Assembly: GCA_902788275.1 (NCBI GenBank)
Contig: CADAJV010000017.1
Coordinates: forward strand, 1 to 60,545
Source: an uncultured Bacteroidales bacterium
GTDB lineage: Bacteria; Bacteroidota; Bacteroidia; Bacteroidales; Bacteroidaceae
Reading direction: 5' to 3'
Length of the DNA: 60,545 bases
Under the pieces are notes generated by a model. That model was not told the origin of the DNA, ran no database searches, and was given only the letters and a program-made list of their open reading frames with translations. Both the position numbers and the translations under genes were made by a program. Below, piece after piece: positions 8,120 through 16,127 of this stretch; the first letter of the stretch is position 1; each line of letters opens with the position of its first letter.

Positions 8120-10324
8120 CTACCTCAATTTCTTTAGCAGTGTGAGGATATTTTTGCCGTCCACGCGATTATAGTTGATAGAGTCCATCAGCTGGCGCAC
8201 CAGGTAGATGCCCAGTCCGCCGATGGGGCGTTCCTCCACCGACAGGCTGGTGTCAGCCTCGGCCTGAGCCGTGGGGTCAAACGGTATACCGCTGTCAATG
8301 ATTGACACCCTAAGACGCTTCTCGCTGGCCTTGGCCTCTATCTGTACCTCACCGTCGGTGCCGGCAGGATAAGCATACTTCATCACATTGACCACAGCCT
8401 CCTCCAGGGCCAGATTGAGCGACATGATGGTAGAGGGGTCAATGCCTAACATCTCGCCAATCTCGTCAACGAAGGATGCCAGCAGAGGCACTGAATTCAC
8501 ATCATTGGGTAGTGTCAGGCTGCGCTCCAGCTTGATGTCGGCCTGGTTCTTAGCAAACCTCACGGCCAGCATAGTGAGGTCGTCACTCTGCTCATTGCCA
8601 TCCACATAAGTCAGCACAGCCTTGTGCATCACGTTTATAAGCTCCTCGGAACTGTCGTAGGCATCTACATTGCGCGCCACGTCAATCATACGCTGCTCGC
8701 CAAAAAGTGCGTGGTTGGCATTCTCAGCCTCGGTCAGGCCATCCGTATATAGAAATAGGTAAGTGTGGGGGTCAATCACAGTTTCCTGCAGAGTATATTT
8801 CCACTTCATTATAAGCCCAATGGGCACATTGGCATCCATCTGCAGCAGCTCCACTCCATCGCTGCTCACCAGCATAGGAGGACAGTGGCCGGCGTTGCTA
8901 TAGCGCAACTGTCCCGTCAGCAGGTCCTGAACACCCACAAAGAGAGTGACAAACATATTCGACTCGTTCATCTCAGCCATGGCATCATTAATATGAGTCA
9001 TGATGCGCTCGGGCGAAGACTCGTGGGCCGACACTGTGCGGAAGAGGCTACGCGTTACGGCCATCACCAGCGAGGCCGGCACACCCTTACCGCTTACGTC
9101 GCCAATGCAGAAGAACAGTTTCTCATCGCGTATAAAGAAGTCGTAAAGGTCGCCGCCAATCTCCTTGGCAGCCTTCAGCAAGCCATAGATGTCAATATCG
9201 TTGCGCTCGGGAAATGGCGGGAATATCTTAGGCAGCATACCCCTCTGTATGCCGCTGGCAATTCGCAGTTCACTGCCTATGCGCTCCTTCTCGGCATTGA
9301 TGCTCTGCAACTTTGAGAACGCATTCATACTGCGGCTGACGATAAACACCAGCAGCACAAGGCCAGCCACCATAATCAGGATCAGCAAGAAGTTGCGCTG
9401 GCGCAAGTCCTGGAAGATTTCCTGGTCTGAGCAGACCACGGCCATCGACCATCCGGTGTTGCCTTCGATAGGCGAATAGAATATATAGTTCAACTTTCCC
9501 TTGGGGTCCTTCACCGTAGCACGTCCGCTGGAACCGCCAGCCATTGCCTCGATCACACGCTGCATGACGGTGTCGTTGTTCTTGGAGGCAAAGGTGTAGG
9601 CGTTATGCTTTAGGACAAGGCTGTCAACAGGCGACACGATTATCTGGCCTTCATGTGAGATAACCACATTATAGGATGAGGGAAAAGCCTTCTGCTTGTT
9701 AATCACGTCGCTGAGCCACTCCAGCGAGATGTCGGCAGTAAACACAGCCACCGTCTCTCCCTTGCTGTTGCGTACAGGATAGGAGTAAGTGGTCATCACC
9801 ATCTCGCCGCCGCTCTCATCAAAGTAAGGCTCGCTCCAGTGGCCCTGACCGGTACGCTTGGTCTCGGTGTACCACTCCATCTCGTGGTAGTCATACACGT
9901 CGGTGCCGAGCTGCTTGTCAACCACCTGCCCGTCCTTCCTGTAGCTGTAGGGCGAATATTGGCGGCCTTTATTTGGATAGTAGTAAGGCTCAAAGCCCAC
10001 GGCGCTGCCTACCACCACGCCGTTGTTGTCTGACAGCATCCGCCGCGTGATGGTGTATAGGGAGTCGGGCTTACCGAGGTTCTGCTCTACTACCCACACC
10101 ATGTTCTGCACAGCCACCTCAGCTGCGGTCATCACATTCTTGATTTCAAGGCTTTTCACCCTCAGTTCGCCGCGTGCACGTTCCTCCACCGCAGCCTTGA
10201 TACCACTGCTGGCAAACCAATACTGCACTGTGCCCATCACTATCACCAGCACGGTGGCAGTGATGAGGATACCTATGCTGGCACGGATCTTGGAGCCTTG
10301 ACGCAAGTCGGGATTATTAGTCAT
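8120..10324 (-). CDS. Membrane sensor with SpoIIE phosphatase and HATPase kinase domains
   Basis: A protein of about 734 residues. Domain order: a transmembrane helix (about 18-38), a Cache-like periplasmic sensor (WYTETKRTGQGHWSEPYFD), a second helix (NFLLILIMVAGLVLLVFIVS), a linker helix, a PP2C/SpoIIE phosphatase with metal ligands in GGDLYDFF, GDVSGKGVPASL and SDDLTMLAVR, and a C-terminal RsbW-like ATPase with an N box (LALEEAVVNVMKYAYP), DSGIPFDP and GGLGIYLVRQLMD. Carrying both phosphatase and kinase modules, it should set the phosphorylation of the neighbouring STAS protein in response to an external signal. The longer reading frame begins at 10390, but its first 22 residues look like leader sequence; the ATG at 10324 fits the usual short cytoplasmic start (MTNNPDLRQGSKIRAS) better. 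Confidence 0.88.
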   Translation of the reverse strand: MTNNPDLRQGSKIRASIGILITATVLVIVMGTVQYWFASSGIKAAVEERARGELRVKSLEIKNVMTAAEVAVQNMVWVVEQNLGKPDSLYTITRRMLSDNNGVVVGSAVGFEPYYYPNKGRQYSPYSYRKDGQVVDKQLGTDVYDYHEMEWYTETKRTGQGHWSEPYFDESGGEMVMTTYSYPVRNSKGETVAVFTADISLEWLSDVINKQKAFPSSYNVVISHEGQIIVSPVDSLVLKHNAYTFASKNNDTVMQRVIEAMAGGSSGRATVKDPKGKLNYIFYSPIEGNTGWSMAVVCSDQEIFQDLRQRNFLLILIMVAGLVLLVFIVSRSMNAFSKLQSINAEKERIGSELRIASGIQRGMLPKIFPPFPERNDIDIYGLLKAAKEIGGDLYDFFIRDEKLFFCIGDVSGKGVPASLVMAVTRSLFRTVSAHESSPERIMTHINDAMAEMNESNMFVTLFVGVQDLLTGQLRYSNAGHCPPMLVSSDGVELLQMDANVPIGLIMKWKYTLQETVIDPHTYLFLYTDGLTEAENANHALFGEQRMIDVARNVDAYDSSEELINVMHKAVLTYVDGNEQSDDLTMLAVRFAKNQADIKLERSLTLPNDVNSVPLLASFVDEIGEMLGIDPSTIMSLNLALEEAVVNVMKYAYPAGTDGEVQIEAKASEKRLRVSIIDSGIPFDPTAQAEADTSLSVEERPIGGLGIYLVRQLMDSINYNRVDGKNILTLLKKLR

Positions 10325-10417
10325 AATCAGGAGGACTTTCTTTTTATCATACAAATTCACACATTCAGGAGCCGGCCCGCTTTCTGGCATCCGGGCCTGT
10401 AGCCACGAGGGCTTCCC

Positions 10418-12289
10418 CTATCTCCCTCTCTGCCGGCGCTGGCGCTCCTGCATCTCCTGCATGGCCTGCATACGGGCAGCAAAGCCAGACATTTTCTTGG
10501 GGTTGTCCTTATTGCGGCGATAGTTCTCCTCCAACTTCTCCAGCAGCTTCTTGTCGTCGGTGCGCCAGCGCAGGAACCACATGGTCAGCGCAGAGCCGAG
10601 CAGCGAGATGAAGTAATAGTAGTTGAGACCCGAGCCGTAATCGTTGAAGATAAAGAAGAAGACTATCGGCATGAGCATCATCATCCACTGCATCATCTTC
10701 ATCTGTCCGCCACCGCCCTGCATGGCCATGGTGTCCTTCTGCATCTTCATGTTGAGCCAGGAGTAAAGCAGGTTGCTCACGCAGAAGAGCACGCAAAAGA
10801 TGCTCAGGTGGTCACCGATGCCCCAGATAGGCTCCTGCCAAGTCAGTATGTTCTCGTAGGTCGAGAGGTCGTCGGCCCACAGGAACGGCTGCTGGCGCAG
10901 CTCAATGGCGTTAGGCACAAAGTTAAACATCGCAATCCAGATAGGCATCTGTATCAGCATGGGCAGACATCCGCCCATCGGGTTGGCGCCATACTGGCTG
11001 TAGAGCTGCATCATCTCCTGCTGTTTCTTCAGGTTATCCTCGCTGTTGGGATATTTCTTGTTAATCTCGTCCACCTTGGGCCTCAGCACACGCATCTTGG
11101 CGCTCGAGAGGTAGCTCTTCTTGGTAGCAGGATAGACAATAATCTTGAGTATCAGCGTAATCACCAGCAGCACCATGCCCATCGAAAGACCTATGGCCGT
11201 CAGACCGTCAAAGAGATAGATGGTGATGTAGCGGTTGATATACTTAAACAGCGGCCAGCCCAGGTAAACCAACTCCTGCAACTCCAAGTCGCGCCCGTCG
11301 ATAGAATTCTTGTTCATCTTCTGTAACAGGCGATACTTGTTGGGGCCTATGTAGAGCTGCATACGGGTGGGCTTAGTGCCCGAGGGGTCAAAGCCCGTCT
11401 TCATCTGAGCCGTGTAGTAGCTGAGATAGCCGCTACCCTGCTCCAATGGGCTGGTAGCCAGTGTGGCATCGCGGAAGTCCTCATAGCTGATGAGCACATA
11501 GCTGAAGAACTGATTCTTGAAGGCCACCCAGTCAAGCGTCTCGCTCAGGTCCTCCTGGTTGGCAATCTCAGCGCGCAGATAGTCAGTGCCCTCGCCCTTC
11601 TCCTTGTAGGTGATATATGATCGCTGCTGCTCAAACTTATAGCCTCTCTCCTGCTGCGTCAGACTGTCGGTCCACTCCACCAGCAGGTCGCGCCTGCCGG
11701 GGTCAAAGAGGTTGGCCATGCCGCGGCTGCCTATAGTCATGTCCACCATATAGCTCTCGTGCCTCAAGGCATAGGTGATGGTCAGCTCAGCGCCGTCGCG
11801 GCCGCTGGCCGTCAGCGTCAGTGTAGAGTCGGTGGCTGCCGAGGGGGTGAAGTAAAGGTCGCGGGTATTGAGGTTCTCTTGCTTCATGGCCAGGGCAAAG
11901 TTGAGCGACGAGTTGTTGTCGTCAAACAGCACCACAGGCTGCTTCTGCTGGTTCTTAAACTCCTTGAGGGTAGCCTTGCTGATTACGCCGCCGTGAGTGT
12001 TGACCTCCAGCTTCACCAGCTTATTCTGCAGTGTGAGCGTCTGCTCGGCACCGTGCATGGCCGCACCGAAGAGTGAGGTGGTGTCCAGGGCCGCAGTGTC
12101 AGCCTTGGCCTTAGCCACGCTGTCAGCCACTATCTGCGCCTTGATGTCAGCCAAACGCTGCTCCTCCATAGCCAGACTGTCGGCTTCGCGCATGGCAGCA
12201 ATCTCCTCCTGCGAAGGCTGGTTGATTATACCGAAGCCGATGATAACGGCTGCTATCAGAACAATTCCTATAAGTGTGTCTCTATTCAT
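10418..12289 (-). CDS. yidC: Membrane protein insertase YidC
   Basis: A 623-residue Oxa1/YidC-family insertase that places proteins in the inner membrane alone or with SecYEG. It shows the first transmembrane anchor (TLIGIVLIAAVIIGFGIINQP), a large periplasmic beta domain (about 60-340) and the C-terminal core helices, with the GGCLPMLIQMPIWIAMFNF signature and a basic, glutamine/arginine-rich tail that may touch ribosomes. Length matches Bacteroidetes YidC. A full consensus promoter lies about 50-80 bases upstream. Downstream, a GC-rich hairpin (GGCCCG/CGGGCC, about 10373-10396) without a T-run separates it from the SpoIIE-like gene, so some read-through is possible. Confidence 0.97.
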   Translation of the reverse strand: MNRDTLIGIVLIAAVIIGFGIINQPSQEEIAAMREADSLAMEEQRLADIKAQIVADSVAKAKADTAALDTTSLFGAAMHGAEQTLTLQNKLVKLEVNTHGGVISKATLKEFKNQQKQPVVLFDDNNSSLNFALAMKQENLNTRDLYFTPSAATDSTLTLTASGRDGAELTITYALRHESYMVDMTIGSRGMANLFDPGRRDLLVEWTDSLTQQERGYKFEQQRSYITYKEKGEGTDYLRAEIANQEDLSETLDWVAFKNQFFSYVLISYEDFRDATLATSPLEQGSGYLSYYTAQMKTGFDPSGTKPTRMQLYIGPNKYRLLQKMNKNSIDGRDLELQELVYLGWPLFKYINRYITIYLFDGLTAIGLSMGMVLLVITLILKIIVYPATKKSYLSSAKMRVLRPKVDEINKKYPNSEDNLKKQQEMMQLYSQYGANPMGGCLPMLIQMPIWIAMFNFVPNAIELRQQPFLWADDLSTYENILTWQEPIWGIGDHLSIFCVLFCVSNLLYSWLNMKMQKDTMAMQGGGGQMKMMQWMMMLMPIVFFFIFNDYGSGLNYYYFISLLGSALTMWFLRWRTDDKKLLEKLEENYRRNKDNPKKMSGFAARMQAMQEMQERQRRQRGR

Positions 12290-12338
12290 AAGATAGTCGT
12301 TTGGTTACATGTAAATATTTAGCCTAAAAAATGAGCGA

Positions 12339-12370
12339 CAAAATTACGAAGATATTTTGACATAGCCAAA
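12339..12370 (-). promoter_or_regulatory. Promoter of yidC
   Basis: On the minus strand TTTG (12370-12367), a 20-base spacer and TAATTTTG (12346-12339) match the Bacteroidetes housekeeping consensus exactly, about 50 bases before the start codon. Confidence 0.8.
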
Positions 12371-12587
12371 TTGAAGTAGAATTGTGAGTTTAAAACCAGA
12401 GAACAACGAGGCATGTGGAAGTTATTTTATTTGAGGTTTGAGGTTTATGCCAAGCCTGGAAGCCGAACGGTTCACGTTTATTGGTTATTGGTTCACGTTT
12501 GTTGTTTTAACTCCCTTTTTAAATGCAACCTATTTCAGACCTTATATTGCAGTCAGTTTTCCTAAGCGCGACATAAGCAGAACAAAC

Positions 12588-12650
12588 GGCGACCTTAGAA
12601 AATTTAACGTGGACCTTAGAAAATCTAACGTGGACCTTAGAAAATTTAAG
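12588..12650 (+). repeat. Three 21-bp tandem repeats (family F)
   Basis: Three near-identical 21-bp units, centred on GTGGACCTTAGAAAATCTAA, run head to tail and a fourth, broken unit merges into the following hairpin. Read in frame they would give a seven-residue repeat (NVDLRKS-like), but no recognisable protein surrounds them. Related words occur at 46.69-46.80 kb. Confidence 0.75.
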
Positions 12651-12651
12651 C

Positions 12652-12681
12652 GCGACCTATTTTTTAGGTCGCACTTTTTTT
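12652..12681 (+). terminator. Plus-strand terminator without a known gene
   Basis: GCGACCTA and TAGGTCGC form a perfect 8-bp stem with a five-T loop, followed two bases later by seven Ts. It faces plus although both neighbouring genes are on minus. The remaining bases to 12892 hold nothing I recognise. Confidence 0.65.
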
Positions 12682-12892
12682 GTTAACTCGTATAGTTTCC
12701 CGCATAGCAATGAGAATTTCTTTCTCCTCACCACCCCATCCTTCAGGCTACAATAATCCGCATGGCCTCGCTATATATTGCAACCTCCTAATTGTTTTCA
12801 CTCATCATAGAAAGATGATCCCACGTCGTATAAGCCCACAAAAGAGCATCTAAAAGACACTCTTTCGCGATAGCTCTACTTACACAAACAGA

Positions 12893-13570
12893 CTACAATC
12901 TATGCTTTCTTTTCCACTTCCCTCTTTCAAGAATCCAATTTCTTCTTGGTAGTCTTAGCCTACTATAATCACGATAAGAATCACGATAAGCACGGACATT
13001 ACAGTCATAACAATGATAACTAAATACTGGTACTTGTAAACGCGGCATCATATCATTCAAGTCGTGTTCTTGTGGATAATATTTAAAAATCAATATATTA
13101 TTCTTCTTGTAATAAGTTAAGGCCTTTTCTTCTGGTTCATGTTCAACAACAATCTCCATAACTGCTACGACTTCTTTATTTTCATTAATCAAAGCAACAT
13201 CAGGACGAGGGCAATTTGTCCCTAATGACAGTTCTTCTTCTACACTTATTATTCCAGAAATAAGGTTAAGCTTATGCACCACTCCACAGTCTCTGCATGC
13301 CAACTCGACAACAAACGGTTTTTCTTCATTCAAACAGCCACGAAGAATTTTAACAGTTTCATGCTTAAATATAGCATGTAAAGATGATTCGTTACAATCA
13401 GAACCTCCAATATGGGAAAAATGAGCGCATCTACTTCCTGGCCCGGTTTTTCCACTGTTTTTAAACACTAATTTTTCATGACACGAAGGACAAAAATAGT
13501 CTTTGCCTTTTTTAGCCTCGCCTACAAATACAATATTCTCGTAAGCATCATAAGCAATTTCATTCTTCAT
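12893..13570 (-). CDS. CoiA-like zinc-ribbon and PD-(D/E)XK nuclease protein
   Basis: A 225-residue protein. The N-terminus holds a treble-clef-like motif (C27-P-S-C30, then RCAHFSH near 48-54), as in competence protein CoiA. A nuclease-type core follows: CPRPDVALINE, then VVAVMEIVVEHEPEEKA, which supplies the D...E-x-V/K pattern of a PD-(D/E)XK fold, though the usual lysine after the glutamate is not clear. A second Cys pair (YDCNV) and a basic tail end the protein. CoiA relatives act on DNA during competence or branch resolution; the role here is unknown. It overlaps the preceding gene by 11 bases and so belongs to a three-gene operon with an XRE regulator. The region is clearly richer in A+T than the flanking housekeeping genes, which suggests acquisition. 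Confidence 0.6.
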   Translation of the reverse strand: MKNEIAYDAYENIVFVGEAKKGKDYFCPSCHEKLVFKNSGKTGPGSRCAHFSHIGGSDCNESSLHAIFKHETVKILRGCLNEEKPFVVELACRDCGVVHKLNLISGIISVEEELSLGTNCPRPDVALINENKEVVAVMEIVVEHEPEEKALTYYKKNNILIFKYYPQEHDLNDMMPRLQVPVFSYHCYDCNVRAYRDSYRDYSRLRLPRRNWILERGKWKRKHRL

Positions 13571-13979
13571 CTTCTTTTGGCCAATTTACTTTAATAATGT
13601 TTACAAGCCTATATTCTTCTTCCATGGACCACTGTACTTGAAAAGTATCTCCGTCAATAGTATCCAACATTATAAAATTATATATATTAGTCGTTGGATA
13701 TAATTCGTATCGACCATCTCTCTCTTCTCTTCCGATAAGATCAGCCCAATTCCTTTCGGACAAAACATATTCCATGGAGTCGTATGTTCCGGTTCCCCAC
13801 TGAACATGCCAAATGCGACCAGTCCTTGTATCTAATTTAAGAAAAGTAAATTTGTTTTGCGTCTTATACAACTTATAACGTTGAGGAAAACATCTAACAT
13901 CTGTAGAATCCGTTTGAGAAAATCCTACTGTGCATAAGAGTAACAATACTCCAATGAATAATAAACGTCTGTTTTTCAT
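13560..13979 (-). CDS. Small secreted protein of unknown function
   Basis: A 139-residue product with a clear signal peptide (MKNRRLLFIGVLLLLCTVGFSQ). The mature part holds two similar halves: KFTFLKLDTRTGRIWHVQW and YNFIMLDTIDGDTFQVQW. Each has a F-LD-T-G-W-VQW pattern, consistent with a duplicated beta-strand unit. I do not recognise the family. It overlaps both neighbours (ATGA with the XRE gene, 11 bases with the CoiA-like gene), so translation is probably coupled. Confidence 0.75.
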   Translation of the reverse strand: MKNRRLLFIGVLLLLCTVGFSQTDSTDVRCFPQRYKLYKTQNKFTFLKLDTRTGRIWHVQWGTGTYDSMEYVLSERNWADLIGREERDGRYELYPTTNIYNFIMLDTIDGDTFQVQWSMEEEYRLVNIIKVNWPKEDEE

Positions 13980-14620
13980 ACTGCTTTATATTTTTTGATT
14001 AAGTCTCTCGTTGGTTTAAGATATATTAATTCTGCTGTTCTAAGAGCAAAAGAAACATAGTCCTTCCACTCCTGTTCAGTTTTGTAATCCAATTTTATAT
14101 CAAGAAACTGTAGTCCAGTATATCCGTTTATACATTCGATTATAGTCATCTTCCCTTCATCGTCTGTTATCAAATTAAAGGTCATAATATTTTCCAACAA
14201 GCCTTTGGTTCTCTGCTGAAAGGTCTCACCAACAGTAAAAGTAACAAAATATGGAACCAATGTAAAATCCGGTAAAGGTATATCATCAGTCACTAACTCA
14301 CCACGGCCATAACATATACATCCGTCAATCCCCAAATCTTTCATAACCATGTCAATAGACTTATGAAATTGAGCAATGGCTTTTGAATCGATATCGTCAT
14401 CCGTCCTTACTGACAATCCTGGATCATTAGCAAGATCTGAAAAGAAATTATGTCCAAGCACTTCTGATATACGGCGAAGCAAGTCAATATCAATACTATT
14501 ACGTTTAAATATATTATGGACATTCTGTCGAACACAATTAATCTGATTTGCAAACTCTGTGACAGAAAGCCCACGCTTTTGCACAATGGACTGTATTCTT
14601 GCTCCTATTGTTTTTTCCAT
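13976..14620 (-). CDS. XRE-family DNA-binding protein
   Basis: A 214-residue protein whose first 65 residues form a Cro/C1-type helix-turn-helix (IQSIVQKRGLSVTEFANQINCVRQNVHNIFKR, then the helix IDIDLLRRISEVLGHNFF). The rest (70-214) is an alpha/beta domain I do not recognise. It is the first gene of a three-gene overlapping operon and has a full consensus promoter just upstream. An autoregulator or a regulator coupled to the two downstream products is a reasonable inference. Confidence 0.8.
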   Translation of the reverse strand: MEKTIGARIQSIVQKRGLSVTEFANQINCVRQNVHNIFKRNSIDIDLLRRISEVLGHNFFSDLANDPGLSVRTDDDIDSKAIAQFHKSIDMVMKDLGIDGCICYGRGELVTDDIPLPDFTLVPYFVTFTVGETFQQRTKGLLENIMTFNLITDDEGKMTIIECINGYTGLQFLDIKLDYKTEQEWKDYVSFALRTAELIYLKPTRDLIKKYKAV

Positions 14621-14636
14621 CTTCTTATTTTTTGTG

Positions 14637-14668
14637 CAAAATTAGGCAGGCTTTTCCTCACAAGCAAA
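14637..14668 (-). promoter_or_regulatory. Promoter of the XRE operon
   Basis: Minus-strand TTTG (14668-14665), a 20-base spacer and TAATTTTG (14644-14637) match the consensus exactly, 16 bases before the start codon. The start of transcription would lie very close to the ATG, so the leader is short or absent. Confidence 0.75.
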
Positions 14669-14756
14669 AAAAAATGTAACATATTTTTTTACACTGATAG
14701 GATTTCAATACAGAATATCCATTCCACCAATAAAACTTACACCAACAATACACACG

Positions 14757-14804
14757 TAAACAAAAACGCCATCGGGCAAGCTGATTGACTCAGCCTGCCC
14801 GATG
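14757..14804 (-). terminator. Terminator of the gyrA-TPR operon
   Basis: CATCGGGCA-AGCTGA and TCAGC-C-TGCCCGATG pair over 14 bp with one mismatch and a five-base loop (14770-14804). On the minus strand a T-rich run (GCGTTTTTGTTT) follows. A run of nine Gs lies between it and the gene (14826-14834), a likely slippage site. Confidence 0.85.
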
Positions 14805-14848
14805 GATTGTGTTCCCTCTTTTTTTGGGGGGGGGCAAGAGGAGGTCTC

Positions 14849-16114
14849 TTATTTCTTGTCACGCTTGGCTACCTCGCTGAGGTTCTTCTCCACCACGGAG
14901 ATGAGCTCATCGATATTGTCGAGCTTGCTCTGCCAGAGGTCGCTGCGATCGGGAGCGAGCTCCTGTACCTTGGCAAAATAGGTGCGGGTGGTGGTGAGCT
15001 TGTCCTTAAGCTCCTGCTGCTGTGCCTTATACTGCGGGTCGCGGTTGTTGGTAGTGGCCTTCTGGTTGAGCACACGAATCTCATTGAAGTTTACGACACC
15101 GACGTTGGCAATGGCGTCAACAAAACCGGGATCAATCTCCAGGGCCTTGTTAAAGCTGGCGAGGGCCTCCTTGTCCTTGGTCTGGTCCATGAGCACTACA
15201 CCCTTGATGTAGTGGGCCATCTTGTTTTGGGGAGCCTTCTGGATAAACTCGTCGGCAATCTTCATGGCCTCTGCCTGCTGGTGCTTGTCATAGTAGTACT
15301 TAAGGATTATCTGAGGATAGTTTACGTTGGTTGTGTTCTCCATAGCATCCTTAAGGGTGGTGAGCCACTGGGCGGTGTCGCCCTTGTGGAGGAGAGATGT
15401 GGTCTTCATGTGGTAACCGTCCTCACGGGTGGTCTCGTCCTCTGACTGTATGGCATAGTCAACGGTCTTGAGTACGCGGTCGTAATCCTTGTCCTTAAAG
15501 GCCAGGATGGTGGCGAAGTATCCTACCTTGGGGTAGTTCTTGTCTGCCTTGTAGATAGAGTCAGTTTCTGCCTTGGTAAAGAGGGGGCTCTTGGGCAGCT
15601 CCAGGTGCTTCATGTAATACTTGTAGGCGCCATCGTTGTCGCCCTTGGTATAGCAAAGCTGTGCGGAGATGAGGTAGTAACCCACAATCTTCTTCATCCA
15701 CTCGACGTTGCCGTTGTGCTCACCGATGTCGTACTCGTTCTTCTTGGTGCCGTAGTCAAAGCGGGGCTTTACCCTACCCTTGGCATCGGGGGCGTGATCA
15801 ATCTCATACGACTTGGTCAGATACTCTACGGCATTGTCCATGCTGGAGAGGAAGAGGGCGGTGTCAACGTCGGCATTCTGCTGCATCTTGTTGACTTGCT
15901 CGTTGATAAGGCGCAACTCTACCTGTCCGGCCACGTTGTAGGCATAAGCCAACTTCTTGGTCTTGGGGTTTGTCAGCACGCCTTGAATGGTCTCACGAGC
16001 CTCCATAAATTTGTTCTCGTTGATTTGCTCCTGGGCCTTGTAAATCTGGCCGTCCTGAGCATAACTGACTATGGCAGTGACAATGGCTGCCAAGGTAAAC
16101 AATGTTTTTTTCAT
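14849..16114 (-). CDS. Secreted tetratricopeptide-repeat protein
   Basis: A 421-residue protein with a signal peptide (MKKTLFTLAAIVTAIVSYA). The mature part is helical with TPR units; the clearest is MAHYIKGVVLMDQTKDKEALASFNKALEIDPGFVDAIANVG near residues 320-360, preceded by KGDNDGAYKYYMKHLEL. TPR proteins scaffold protein complexes, here in the periplasm. The reading frame is open to 16201, but the first 29 codons overlap the end of gyrA, so the ATG at 16114 (signal peptide) is chosen. It follows gyrA by 13 bases and is probably co-transcribed with it. Molecular partner unknown. Confidence 0.85.
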   Translation of the reverse strand: MKKTLFTLAAIVTAIVSYAQDGQIYKAQEQINENKFMEARETIQGVLTNPKTKKLAYAYNVAGQVELRLINEQVNKMQQNADVDTALFLSSMDNAVEYLTKSYEIDHAPDAKGRVKPRFDYGTKKNEYDIGEHNGNVEWMKKIVGYYLISAQLCYTKGDNDGAYKYYMKHLELPKSPLFTKAETDSIYKADKNYPKVGYFATILAFKDKDYDRVLKTVDYAIQSEDETTREDGYHMKTTSLLHKGDTAQWLTTLKDAMENTTNVNYPQIILKYYYDKHQQAEAMKIADEFIQKAPQNKMAHYIKGVVLMDQTKDKEALASFNKALEIDPGFVDAIANVGVVNFNEIRVLNQKATTNNRDPQYKAQQQELKDKLTTTRTYFAKVQELAPDRSDLWQSKLDNIDELISVVEKNLSEVAKRDKK

Positions 16115-16127
16115 AGTTATTAGGGGT

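Noticed and set aside
10373-10396. Terminator between yidC and the SpoIIE-like gene
   Set aside because: The stem GGCCCG/CGGGCC is good, but no T-run follows on the minus strand, so it was noted only as a hairpin.
12588-12650. CRISPR array
   Set aside because: Units are 21 bp, abut without unique spacers and no cas genes are near. The same holds for the 84-bp units in msrC and the AGGAGTT arrays.
12438-12686. 82-codon plus-strand frame
   Set aside because: Its second half is only the translated 21-bp repeats and hairpin, and the first half has no features of a protein.
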